Assembly: GCF_900094545.1 (NCBI RefSeq)
Contig: NZ_FMAH01000021.1
Span: 1 to 64,000 of the forward strand
Origin: Martinezella miluonensis
Lineage (GTDB): Bacteria > Pseudomonadota > Alphaproteobacteria > Rhizobiales > Rhizobiaceae
Direction: 5' to 3'
DNA: 64,000 bases
Both the position numbers and the translations under genes were made by a program. This document shows positions 44,341 to 52,310 of the stretch, piece after piece (the stretch's first letter is position 1; the number at the start of each line of letters is the position of its first letter). The notes below the pieces were generated by a model, which worked only from the letters and a program-made list of their open reading frames with translations, had not been told where the DNA came from and did no database searches.

Positions 44341-44598
44341 CTATTGCAGGGTTCGGGTCGGAGAAAACTCGCCGGCGAGCATGCGTTCGCGAAGCGATTC
44401 AAGCAAGGCTTCCGCTCCCTGTTCGCCTCGATTGCGAATCGTCTCGCGAATCGCGTGAGCAATCGCAGCATCGGCAATGATTTCGGGCTCGATACCATCA
44501 GCCATGCCGTCGGCCCAAGCTTCGTTCTGGTATTCCAGCGCTGCCTGCATCTTTTCATGGACGATCATGTCGTCGATTTCATTCAGGCTGGTTTCCAT
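44341..44598 (-). CDS. Small acidic protein of unknown function
   Basis: 85 residues, acidic and helical: METSLNEIDDMIVHEKMQAA, then AWADGMADGIEPEIIADAAI and RETIRNRGEQG. No domain recognised. ATG at 44598 follows a well-placed AGGAAAG; the alternative ATG at 44622 has the site too close. A perfect CtrA-type box lies about 95 bp upstream. The product is probably cytoplasmic and may form a helical bundle or coiled coil. Confidence 0.7.
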   Translation of the reverse strand: METSLNEIDDMIVHEKMQAALEYQNEAWADGMADGIEPEIIADAAIAHAIRETIRNRGEQGAEALLESLRERMLAGEFSPTRTLQ

Positions 44599-44690
44599 TG
44601 CTTCTTTCCTCGAGACGTTCATGTCCTTACCACTTGCTTAACAACTTTATCAGCCTTTTCCTAAAACGACACGGCTCGGTACGAAAAGGG

Positions 44691-44706
44691 GTTAATAAAC
44701 CGTTAA
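44691..44706 (-). promoter_or_regulatory. CtrA-type box upstream of the small acidic protein gene
   Basis: On the minus strand the sequence reads TTAACGGTTTATTAAC, a perfect TTAA-N7-TTAAC. It is about 95 bp before the 44598 ATG. It also overlaps the end of the gene at 44703, which is the same strand. Confidence 0.55.
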
Positions 44707-45137
44707 TTTCCAAAGCGCGCGGTGATTTCTGTAGCCAGTGTTGCACCTTCGTTACGGTATCGCTCTTCGGCGACGAGAGCCTGACGCGTGCAATTTGCAT
44801 AAACCGACGCAAACGACCTATACCCACGGTTGAACGCGGCGGTCAGCTTCTCCTTGCGCTTCGGCTCGCCCTTCGTCTCGGTGTCGAGCAATTGCTGCAT
44901 ATCGCCGCGCCATCCGTCCTCCCGCGCCGGGCTGCAGAGATTGCGCAGATAATCGATCGAGCCCAGAATTTCGGCGAGGCGTGAAAGCCTCTCATCATAA
45001 GGCGTCGGTCGTTCGGCGTCCGTGGTGCTGGGCGTCTGTACTTGCACTGTGGTCGCAGCCGGCTGTGCGACCGCCGGAAAAGCGGTGGCCAGCGCGATGC
45101 AAGTCAGAAGCGGTCGGCCTAGGTGGTTATGAATCAT
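44703..45137 (-). CDS. TIGR02301-like exported protein
   Basis: 144 residues. A hydrophobic N-terminus (PLLTCIALATAFPAVA) looks like a signal peptide, followed by a helical domain with YDERLSRLAEILGSIDYLRN and NRGYRSFASVYANCT, with Cys in LCSPARED and ANCTRQA. This pattern matches, from memory, the rhizobial TIGR02301 family of unknown function. ATG at 45137 is preferred to the longer reading from 45266, which lacks a credible N-terminus. Confidence 0.65.
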   Translation of the reverse strand: MIHNHLGRPLLTCIALATAFPAVAQPAATTVQVQTPSTTDAERPTPYDERLSRLAEILGSIDYLRNLCSPAREDGWRGDMQQLLDTETKGEPKRKEKLTAAFNRGYRSFASVYANCTRQALVAEERYRNEGATLATEITARFGN

Positions 45138-45238
45138 GTAACCATGTTGACCGGACAAGCATGACGGGAACAAGGCACCAGGCCTGCTTTTCACCTCGTT
45201 ATTGTCCGGTATCGTTAATATGGCCGCCCGGCCGCCGT

Positions 45239-45652
45239 TCAGGCGGCGGCAATTCTCTCCACGCATTCGAGTACGCTGGCTGGCACGGGCAGGGCGCGAA
45301 TCTCCTCCAGCGAATACCAGCCGATCTCGGCGGCATCGTCGGCCGCCACCGCGACAGCGTCCCTTTCGGCGTCGACCAGGAAGACCGAGAGCAGGAAATG
45401 GCTCGTGAGTGTTCCATCTGCTGCATGGGACCGCAAATCATAGGTCTCGAACAGGCGCGGATTGCGCGCCCTTATGCCGGTTTCTTCCTCGAATTCTCGA
45501 AGTGCCGCTTCCGCAGGCGTTTCGCCCGCTTCCGCCCTGCCGCCCGGAAAAGCATACATGTCGGCCGATGGCGGATTGCTGCGCAAGACCAATAGAAAGC
45601 GGCCATCGCGTTCGAGAATGGCGGAGGAGGCGGGGCGGGGAATGGAATTCAT
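45239..45652 (-). CDS. NUDIX hydrolase
   Basis: 137 residues. The Nudix box GGRAEAGETPAEAALREFEEE (Gx5Ex7REUxEExGU) is complete, with both metal-binding Glu. The N-terminus is RPASSAILERDGRFLLVL. Probably hydrolyses a nucleoside diphosphate linked to another moiety, or removes ADP-ribose or oxidised nucleotides; substrate unknown. ATG at 45652 is preferred to an upstream codon because it gives the domain start. Confidence 0.88.
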   Translation of the reverse strand: MNSIPRPASSAILERDGRFLLVLRSNPPSADMYAFPGGRAEAGETPAEAALREFEEETGIRARNPRLFETYDLRSHAADGTLTSHFLLSVFLVDAERDAVAVAADDAAEIGWYSLEEIRALPVPASVLECVERIAAA

Positions 45653-45812
45653 CGGTCGTTTCGCATTCGCATGATGAGACTGGAAGGTAATGACATGAAG
45701 CCATCGGTTCACGATCTCTACAGGAAACGACCCTTGCTGTCCTCCGGGAAAGCCCCTTAACTCGCTGCCGACGGAACGGCGATTCGTATGCGCCGAATGG
45801 GCGGGCGCCTGG

Positions 45813-46133
45813 ATGATCTACGGACTATATGCTCTTGCGGCCCTGGCCGAAATTGCCGGCTGCTTCGCCTTCTGGGCCTGGCTCCGACTGGCAAAGCCGA
45901 TCTGGTGGCTGGCGCCCGGCCTGATCTCACTGGCGCTCTTTGCATGGCTGCTGGCACTGGTGCCGAGCGAGGCGGCCGGGCGCACGTTTGCTGCCTATGG
46001 CGGCGTCTATATCGTTGCCTCGATCCTCTGGCTCTGGCTGGCGGAAGGGCGATTGCCGGATCGTTGGGATATCTCCGGCGCCGCCATCTGCCTGGTTGGA
46101 GCGGCCGTCATTCTCTTTGGCCCACGCGGCTGA
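45813..46133 (+). CDS. YnfA-family (UPF0060) small membrane protein
   Basis: 106 residues with four membrane segments (about 3-22, 30-48, 60-78, 85-103). The [15 protein letters not shown] and [12 protein letters not shown] segments match the UPF0060/YnfA family, a relative of small multidrug-resistance transporters. It starts 160 bp from the divergent Nudix gene. Confidence 0.9.
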   Translation: MIYGLYALAALAEIAGCFAFWAWLRLAKPIWWLAPGLISLALFAWLLALVPSEAAGRTFAAYGGVYIVASILWLWLAEGRLPDRWDISGAAICLVGAAVILFGPRG

Positions 46134-46176
46134 GCTTCCGCTTGACCCGGCGCTTTACCGGTGCAAAACAAGCCCC

Positions 46177-46941
46177 ATGTGTGGACGCTTTGCTCTGACA
46201 TCGACGGCGGACTATGTGGGAGAAGCACTCGGCGTCCTGCTGCGTGACGGCTTTCCCGCGCGCTATAATATCGCACCGACGCAGCCGATCCTTGTTGTCA
46301 TATCCGGCGACCGGCAGCAGCCCGGCAGTAACCTGCCGGATCGCCGCGCCCTTCTGGTGCGTTGGGGCTTCACGCCGTCCTGGGTGAAGGATCCGAAGGA
46401 GTTTCCGCTTCTGATCAATGCGCGTGCCGAAACGGCGATCGGCAAGGCGTCCTTCCGCGCCGCCATGCGCCACCGCCGCATTCTTATTCCGGCATCAGGC
46501 TTTTACGAATGGCACAGGCCATCGAAAGAAAGCGGCGAGAAGCCGCAGGCCTATTGGATCCGTCCGCGTCGAGGCGGCGTCATCGCCTTTGCCGGACTGA
46601 TGGAGACCTGGTCGTCGGCAGACGGTTCTGAAGTCGATACGGGGGCGATCCTGACGACTGCGGCAAATAGCGCGATCCGATCCATTCACGATCGCATGCC
46701 AGTCGTCATCCAGCCGGAAGATTTTGCGCGCTGGCTCGATTGCAAGACCCAGGAGCCGCGCGAGGTCCTCGATCTGATGGCACCGGTACAGGAAGATTTT
46801 TTCGAGGCGATCCCGGTCTCGGATCGCGTTAACAAGGTCGCTAACATGGGGCCGGATCTGCAGACACCGGTAGCGATCGAGCCTCTCAGGAAACCGTCGA
46901 AGAAAGCAGAACCAGACGACGGCCAGCTAAGCCTTCTCTGA
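46177..46941 (+). CDS. SRAP-domain (YedK/HMCES-type) protein
   Basis: 254 residues starting MCGRFALTST; Cys2 becomes the N-terminal nucleophile after methionine removal. NARAETA, PASGFYEWHR (catalytic Glu) and IHDRMPVVI complete the site. SRAP proteins crosslink to abasic sites in single-stranded DNA and protect them during replication. The real start is the MCGRF ATG, not the long upstream open frame that overlaps ynfA. It lies 43 bp after the YnfA gene. Confidence 0.93.
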   Translation: MCGRFALTSTADYVGEALGVLLRDGFPARYNIAPTQPILVVISGDRQQPGSNLPDRRALLVRWGFTPSWVKDPKEFPLLINARAETAIGKASFRAAMRHRRILIPASGFYEWHRPSKESGEKPQAYWIRPRRGGVIAFAGLMETWSSADGSEVDTGAILTTAANSAIRSIHDRMPVVIQPEDFARWLDCKTQEPREVLDLMAPVQEDFFEAIPVSDRVNKVANMGPDLQTPVAIEPLRKPSKKAEPDDGQLSLL

Positions 46942-47019
46942 GCAACCGCCATCCGGCGGCCGGCATCGATGCGATTGTGGGCGCCTCAGCTGCCGTACAG
47001 CCGGCCAGCGCCCTCGGAT

Positions 47020-47163
47020 TTAGGCGAGTTTCTTCTTGAGCGGCGGCTTGGACTTCAGCATCAGATGAGCCGCCAGAACGGCTTTCAGGCCCAGAGGGCG
47101 ATAGTGTTTGCTGGGGTCGATTTTTGCCTGCGGTTGTGCCGCCGTTTCTTTCTTCTGCGTCAT
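47020..47163 (-). CDS. 47-residue basic protein of unknown function
   Basis: MTQKKETAAQPQAKIDPSKH then YRPLGLKAVLAAHLMLKSKP and PLKKKLA, 47 residues. A strong Shine-Dalgarno (GAGGAG, 7 bases before the ATG) and a fully open short frame argue for a real gene. The protein is very basic, with a possible short amphipathic helix (LKAVLAAHLML) and a lysine-rich end. No named family recognised. Confidence 0.65.
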   Translation of the reverse strand: MTQKKETAAQPQAKIDPSKHYRPLGLKAVLAAHLMLKSKPPLKKKLA

Positions 47164-47491
47164 GATTTACTCCTCACCATGCTCCTGCGGGAGCACTTTT
47201 CGATTCACTGTCGAACAGTGCTTTTTGTCGTAAATCATGACAAATCGAAGGCGTTTTCCAATCAGCTTTTGTAAACAACGACCATATTTCGAGAGATTAG
47301 CACCGAAACCTCGTGTAGAATACGCACTGCCGCAACGTTTGAATCTGCTAAAAAATCCGGGCGGAAGCGGCTTGTCATTCGGCCGACAGCTCATCGTCAT
47401 GTCCCTAATTGATAAGGGAGACTTACAGACTTGCGGTTGCAGCGGGACGATGCAGCCGGGAGCCTGTCGAATAGCACGAGATAAGCCGGCC
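47164..47491. other. Intergenic region between the small basic gene and pssA
   Basis: 328 bases. It should hold the promoter of the 47-residue protein (minus strand) and the end of the psd-pssA transcript. A TCCCT/AGGGA dyad lies at 47402-47419. The open frame running through it on the + strand is antisense to pssA and not credible. Confidence 0.4.
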
Positions 47492-48352
47492 TTAGATGTG
47501 CCGACCGATGTCGTCGTTGGAATCGTCGACATTGGGGTCGGCAGGGCCGTTGATGGTGTAGGTGCCATATTTCTTCGCCCAGGAGCGTGCGCCGAACGGC
47601 AGGGACAAAAGATAGGCGGCGACGGTCACGACCATGACATGCCAGGTGTAGCTCATCAGCAGCGCGACATAGACGACGACGCCAAGCATGATGGGCAGAA
47701 CCAGGTCGCGCCGTACACCGTTGCCTTCCGATTTGCCGGACCAGACGGGGAGGCGGCTCACCAGCAGAAAGCCGATAAGAACCGTGTAGGCGGCACCCCA
47801 ATAGGCGAAGGTGCGGTCCGGCGTCAGCCCGAGAAAGCCGAGATAGACCGGCAGCAGCACCAGCATGGCACCGGCTGGCGCCGGCACGCCGACGAAATAT
47901 TCCGACTGCCAGGAAGCCTTGTGCTCCCGCTCGGCCATGACGTTGAAGCGGGCGAGCCGCAGGCCAGCCGCGATCGTGTAGATCAATGCGGCAATCCATC
48001 CGAGCGAGCGGGCCTGGTCGAGCAGGAAGACGTAGACCACCAGCGCCGGAGCGACACCGAAATTGACGATATCGGCGAGCGAATCCATCTGCGCGCCGAA
48101 TTTCGAGGTGGCCTTCATCAGCCGCGCGACGCGCCCGTCGATGCCGTCGAGGAAGGCTGCGACGAGCACGGCCGCGACGGCAAGCTCGTAGCGGCTTTCG
48201 AAAGCGAGGCGAATACCCGTCAATCCCGCGCAGATCGCCAGCACGGTGATCATGTTCGGCACGATCAGCCGCAGCGGGATTTCCCGGAGGCGCGGCCCGC
48301 GCGCTTCGTCATTGGGTCCATGCGGCTCGAAAGGCGGAAAAGGCGTCTTCAT
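47492..48352 (-). CDS. pssA: CDP-diacylglycerol-serine O-phosphatidyltransferase PssA
   Basis: 286 residues, a multi-pass CDP-alcohol phosphotransferase. DGIDGRVARLMKATSKFGAQ with the following MDSLAD is the DGx2AR...G...D...D active site. It makes phosphatidylserine for phosphatidylethanolamine synthesis in the inner membrane. It follows psd by 20 bp on the same strand, so one operon is likely. Expected to be the sole PS synthase in Rhizobium. Confidence 0.94.
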   Translation of the reverse strand: MKTPFPPFEPHGPNDEARGPRLREIPLRLIVPNMITVLAICAGLTGIRLAFESRYELAVAAVLVAAFLDGIDGRVARLMKATSKFGAQMDSLADIVNFGVAPALVVYVFLLDQARSLGWIAALIYTIAAGLRLARFNVMAEREHKASWQSEYFVGVPAPAGAMLVLLPVYLGFLGLTPDRTFAYWGAAYTVLIGFLLVSRLPVWSGKSEGNGVRRDLVLPIMLGVVVYVALLMSYTWHVMVVTVAAYLLSLPFGARSWAKKYGTYTINGPADPNVDDSNDDIGRHI

Positions 48353-48372
48353 CTCGCTCGTGTTCCTAGGGG

Positions 48373-49071
48373 TCAGCTGCGGCGGCTAACGGTTGGGCCC
48401 TTTGCCGAGCCGAATTCGGCAATGACGGTTTCGCCGGCGATCGCGCGCTGGCCGATGGTAACGCGCGGCGACGCGCCTTCCGGCAGGAAGATATCGAGGC
48501 GCGAGCCGAAGCGGATCAGGCCGATGCGCTCGCCGGCGTCAAGCGGCTCGTTCGGGTTGACGAAGCAGAGGATGCGGCGCGCGACGAGCCCGGCGATCTG
48601 CACAACGCCGATCTCGCCATGCTTCGTCTCGATGACGAGGCCGTTGCGCTCGTTCTGCTCGCTGGCCTTGTCCAGCTCCGCATTGAGGAAGCTGCCCTGG
48701 CGGTAGGCGATGTTGGTGATGCGTCCGCGCATCGGCGAGCGGTTCACATGGCAATCGAACACGTTCATGAAAACCGAGATGCGCAGCATCGGCTGGCTGC
48801 CGAGGTTGAGCTCCGCCGGCGGCGTGACCATCTGCACGCCGGAAACCTTGCCGTCGGCCGGCGAGATCGCCAGATCATCGTCTTGCGGCGTCATGCGCTC
48901 GGGATCGCGGAAGAAATAGGCACACCAGAGTGTGAGGATCAGGCCGATCCAGAAGAGCGGCTTGAAGATCCAGCCGAGCACCAGCGAAGCGACGAAGAAA
49001 CCTGCGACGAAGGGATAGCCTTCCTTATGCACTGGAACGATGACGTTGCGCACGCTGTTGAACAAGCTCAT
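48373..49071 (-). CDS. psd: Phosphatidylserine decarboxylase Psd
   Basis: 232 residues, short proteobacterial type. A membrane segment (about 20-55) is followed by the domain with [15 protein letters not shown] and the RFGSRLDIF site, where cleavage between Gly and Ser generates the pyruvoyl group. It converts phosphatidylserine to phosphatidylethanolamine, pairing with pssA next to it. Confidence 0.95.
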   Translation of the reverse strand: MSLFNSVRNVIVPVHKEGYPFVAGFFVASLVLGWIFKPLFWIGLILTLWCAYFFRDPERMTPQDDDLAISPADGKVSGVQMVTPPAELNLGSQPMLRISVFMNVFDCHVNRSPMRGRITNIAYRQGSFLNAELDKASEQNERNGLVIETKHGEIGVVQIAGLVARRILCFVNPNEPLDAGERIGLIRFGSRLDIFLPEGASPRVTIGQRAIAGETVIAEFGSAKGPTVSRRS

Positions 49072-49323
49072 CTACAGCCTACTCCGTTAGGGCATTCTCG
49101 CGAAAACCGAACCTCGGTTGCCGAGCGAGACGCTGCCAATCAAAAGATGAGAACAAGATAAGCGGTCTTGCTCTGATTACCAGACGAGCGTGACTACAGG
49201 CAAACGCCGTCATGGGCAATGCTCTCGCATGCTCGCCCCCAGCGCAATCCGCGCAGGCACAGGATGTCAACGATCTTCGGTTTTCAGAGGCGTAGTCCAC
49301 CGGAATTCCGGCAGGGTGCAACA
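49072..49323 (-). other. Intergenic region upstream of psd
   Basis: About 250 bases without a gene, presumably holding the psd-pssA promoter. No clear consensus promoter or operator was found. Confidence 0.4.
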
Positions 49324-49353
49324 GAAAGGCCGCCGATGAGGCGGCGGCCTTTC
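49324..49353. terminator. Bidirectional-looking terminator after the acid phosphatase gene
   Basis: GAAAGGCCGCC (49324-49334) and GGCGGCCTTTC (49343-49353) are perfect 11-bp arms. It lies 25 bp after the phosphatase stop on the minus strand, and the A/T ends give a short U-run in either direction. Confidence 0.8.
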
Positions 49354-49377
49354 ATATTCCGCAATAACCGGATGGAA

Positions 49378-50076
49378 TCAGAGACCGAGGGCGGCGCGCA
49401 ATTCAGCCTTGGCGCCTTCGTATTCGGTCTTGTAGTCGTCATGCGTGGTGATGGTTTCAGCGATGACCATGCCGGCGATGCGACCGGCTTCGATGTCGGA
49501 TGCATAGTGGATGCCGCCGACGATACGGTTATGGCCGTATTCCCATGCGCGAGCCATGATGGCGGTACGCTTCTCCGGCACCATGTTCGCCAACACGACG
49601 CCCATCAGCGTGCCGACCGTGGTGTGGCCGGACGGGTACGAGCCGGACTTGGAGAGCGGAACGATCGGCTTTACGAGATCACTGTAGAGATGCGGACGCG
49701 GGCGCTTCCAGACATCCTTGGCCGGATCGACTACTGCGCCTTCGGTCTCGACGACGCGATCGAAGAATGCCGAGAACTTCGGCAGGCTTTCCTTGGTGAA
49801 CTTTGGATTGTCGATGACATCGGAGAAGCGCCAGACATTCTCTTCCGCATCGGCAACGGCGCGTGCCGCCATTTCCGGGGTGCGGGTGACCTGGATCGTC
49901 AGGATTTCGCCCAGCTCGGCCTTCATCTGCGCCGAATCATTGGCGGGCGGCGGCGGCAGCAGATTGAGGAGATTGATCTCCTTGGAGTCGCTGAAGGGCT
50001 TGGCATCCTCGGCGAAAACCGGCGAGGCGAGGCCGACGACGAGCAATAGGCTTAAAGCTTTGGCAAAAGTGCGCAT
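49378..50076 (-). CDS. Class A (PAP2-type) acid phosphatase
   Basis: 232 residues. A signal peptide (RTFAKALSLLLVVGLASPVF) is followed by the PAP2 triad: KDVWKRPRP, SYPSGHTT and NRIVGGIHYASDIEAGR, the K-x6-RP, PSGH and SRx5Hx3D-type motifs (Asn replaces Ser in the third). It releases phosphate from organic monoesters in the periplasm. A similar gene next to lipid genes is common. GGGAGCCCC lies before the ATG, a usable ribosome site. Confidence 0.92.
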   Translation of the reverse strand: MRTFAKALSLLLVVGLASPVFAEDAKPFSDSKEINLLNLLPPPPANDSAQMKAELGEILTIQVTRTPEMAARAVADAEENVWRFSDVIDNPKFTKESLPKFSAFFDRVVETEGAVVDPAKDVWKRPRPHLYSDLVKPIVPLSKSGSYPSGHTTVGTLMGVVLANMVPEKRTAIMARAWEYGHNRIVGGIHYASDIEAGRIAGMVIAETITTHDDYKTEYEGAKAELRAALGL

Positions 50077-50211
50077 TTCGGGGCTCCCTTTTAAGTGAAA
50101 CCCGTACCTATCAAGCTGTTATCTCAAGCTCGTGACAGTTGAAGTGCACAACGCTTCTGCGCAACATCTGCCCGCAAGAACCGTGCACGGCGTCGAAAAT
50201 GCCGCCGCTGC

Positions 50212-52098
50212 TCAGTTTGCGGGCGCCAGCCGGTTGACCACGCCGAGATCGTCGTTTTCGCGTACCTGCTTCAGATGCTCTTCGGCCTGCGTTGCCTCAC
50301 GCTGACGGTTCCACATGGATGCGTAAAGCCCGTTCTGCGCAAGCAGGTTCGCATGCGTGCCGCGTTCGGCGATCACGCCGCTTTTCAGCACGATGATCTC
50401 GTCGGCGCCGATCACGGTCGAAAGGCGATGGGCGATGACCAGCGTCGTGCGGTTCTTGGAAACGATGTCGAGAGCCGCCTGTATTTCGCGCTCGGTTGTC
50501 GTGTCCAGTGCCGATGTCGCCTCGTCGAGGATCAGCACCGGCGGAGCTTTCAGAACGGTTCGGGCGATCGCGACGCGCTGCTTCTCACCGCCTGACAGCT
50601 TGAGGCCACGCTCCCCGACTTTCGTTTCGAAACCCTCGGGCAGATGGCGGATGAACTCGCTGATCTGCGCGATCTCGGCTGCGGCCGTTACCTCGCCCTC
50701 GCTCGCGCCCGGCCGGCCGTAGCGGATATTGTAGGCGATGGTGTCGTTGAAGAGCACAGTATCCTGCGGCACCATGCCGATCACCTTGCGCAGACTTTTC
50801 TGCGTCACTGTGCGCAGATCCTGATCGTCGATGGTAATCGTGCCGCTCTGCACGTCGTAGAAGCGATAGAGGAGGCGCGAGAGGGTCGATTTTCCCGCCC
50901 CCGACGGGCCTACGACGGCAACCGTCTTACCGGCTGGGACTTCGAAGGAAATGCCCTTCAGGATCGGCCGGGCCGGATCATAGGCGAAGTGCACGTCCTT
51001 GAAAGAAATGGCGCCGTTGCCGATGACAAGTTGCTTGGCGTCGGGTGCGTCGACCACTTCGGGCTTCACTTCCAGCAGGTCGAACATCTCTTCGATATCA
51101 GTCAGGCCCTGGCGGATTTCGCGGTAGACGAAACCGATGAAGTTCAGTGGTACGGAGAGCTGCAGCAGCATGGCATTGATGAAGACGAAGTCGCCGACGG
51201 TCTGGTGACCGTTGAGGACGGACCAGCCGGAGATGACCAGCATGACTGTGGTGCCGAGGCCGAAGATCACGCCCTGGCCGAAGTTCAGCCAGCCGAGCGA
51301 GGTCCAGACGCTGGTGGCGGCCTTCTCATAGCGCGCCATCGATTGATCGAAGCGCTTGGCTTCCATCTCTTCATTGCCGAAATATTTGACCGTCTCGAAG
51401 TTCAGGAGCGAATCGATCGCCTTGGTATTGGCGTCGGTGTCGCTGTTGTTCATCGTGCGGCGGATGGAAATGCGCCAGTCGCTCGCCTTCACGGTGAACC
51501 AGATGTAGAGCCAGACCGTGACGGCCGTCACTGCGAGGTAGGAGAAGCCATAGCCGCGCCAGAAGATGATGGCGGTCAGCAGGAATTCGATGAAGGTCGG
51601 AAAGGTGTTGAGGATGGTGAAGCGGACGATCGTCTCGATGCCCTTGGTGCCGCGCTCGATGATGCGCGAGAGGCCGCCGGTCTTGCGCTCCAGATGGAAG
51701 CGCAGGGACAGTTCGTGCATGTGCACGAAGGTCCGATAGGCGAGCTGGCGAACCGCGTGCTGGCCGACACTTGCAAAGAGCGCATCGCGAAGCTGGTTGA
51801 GGCCGAGCTGGATCAGGCGGGTGAGGTTCGTGGCGACGATCAAGGCGATGGCGCCGACCATGAAGGCCGGCAGGATGCCCTGCATGTCGAGCTTGCCGTT
51901 CAGCGCGTCGACGGACCATTTGAAGAAATAGGGGACCAGAAGCAGGAAGAATTTCGAGACCAGCAGGAAGACGGTCGCCCAGACGACCCGCATCTTCAGG
52001 TCCATACGGCCGGCGGGCCACATATACGGCCAGAGATTGACGATCGTGTTCAAGGGATTGCTGGAATCCGCCGATATGGTTTTCTTGGGCTCTGCCAT
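50212..52098 (-). CDS. Atm1/HMT1-type ABC exporter
   Basis: 628 residues, a half-transporter. A six-helix membrane domain (about 30-330) is followed by the ATPase domain: GPSGAGKST (Walker A), LSGGEKQRVAIAR (signature), ILDEATSALD (Walker B). The N-terminus (NLWPYMWPAGRMDLKMRVV) matches the ATM1/HMT1 subfamily that exports glutathione-linked metals or sulfur compounds. GGAGA lies before the ATG at 52098; the ORF extends further upstream without coding quality. Substrate inferred from subfamily. Confidence 0.9.
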   Translation of the reverse strand: MAEPKKTISADSSNPLNTIVNLWPYMWPAGRMDLKMRVVWATVFLLVSKFFLLLVPYFFKWSVDALNGKLDMQGILPAFMVGAIALIVATNLTRLIQLGLNQLRDALFASVGQHAVRQLAYRTFVHMHELSLRFHLERKTGGLSRIIERGTKGIETIVRFTILNTFPTFIEFLLTAIIFWRGYGFSYLAVTAVTVWLYIWFTVKASDWRISIRRTMNNSDTDANTKAIDSLLNFETVKYFGNEEMEAKRFDQSMARYEKAATSVWTSLGWLNFGQGVIFGLGTTVMLVISGWSVLNGHQTVGDFVFINAMLLQLSVPLNFIGFVYREIRQGLTDIEEMFDLLEVKPEVVDAPDAKQLVIGNGAISFKDVHFAYDPARPILKGISFEVPAGKTVAVVGPSGAGKSTLSRLLYRFYDVQSGTITIDDQDLRTVTQKSLRKVIGMVPQDTVLFNDTIAYNIRYGRPGASEGEVTAAAEIAQISEFIRHLPEGFETKVGERGLKLSGGEKQRVAIARTVLKAPPVLILDEATSALDTTTEREIQAALDIVSKNRTTLVIAHRLSTVIGADEIIVLKSGVIAERGTHANLLAQNGLYASMWNRQREATQAEEHLKQVRENDDLGVVNRLAPAN

Positions 52099-52310
52099 GT
52101 CCGTCTCCGGCGAATAATAGAGGCAGCCGGGCGTTGACACCCGCTGGGTTGGTCCGGCTGGAAAAGCCTCCACGCATAGAGGTACGGCCGTTGCGTGAAG
52201 GCGATGAGGGTTGTGCGACGCTTATACTATTTTTATCCCGCATAAAAGCATCGGCCAGGCGTTGGTCGCGCCCGGCCGGTGCATAATCTTATCGAGGAAT
52301 GGTGTGCAGC

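Noticed and set aside
45940..46176. Long N-terminal extension of the SRAP protein
   Set aside because: SRAP needs Cys at position 2 after the initiator Met; the MCGRF ATG at 46177 supplies it, and the upstream frame overlaps ynfA.
47237..48706. 489-codon open frame over psd-pssA on the + strand
   Set aside because: Antisense to two confirmed genes; composition not protein-like.
50644..52137. 497-codon open frame antisense to the ABC exporter
   Set aside because: Shadow of the ATPase gene, with no recognisable domain.
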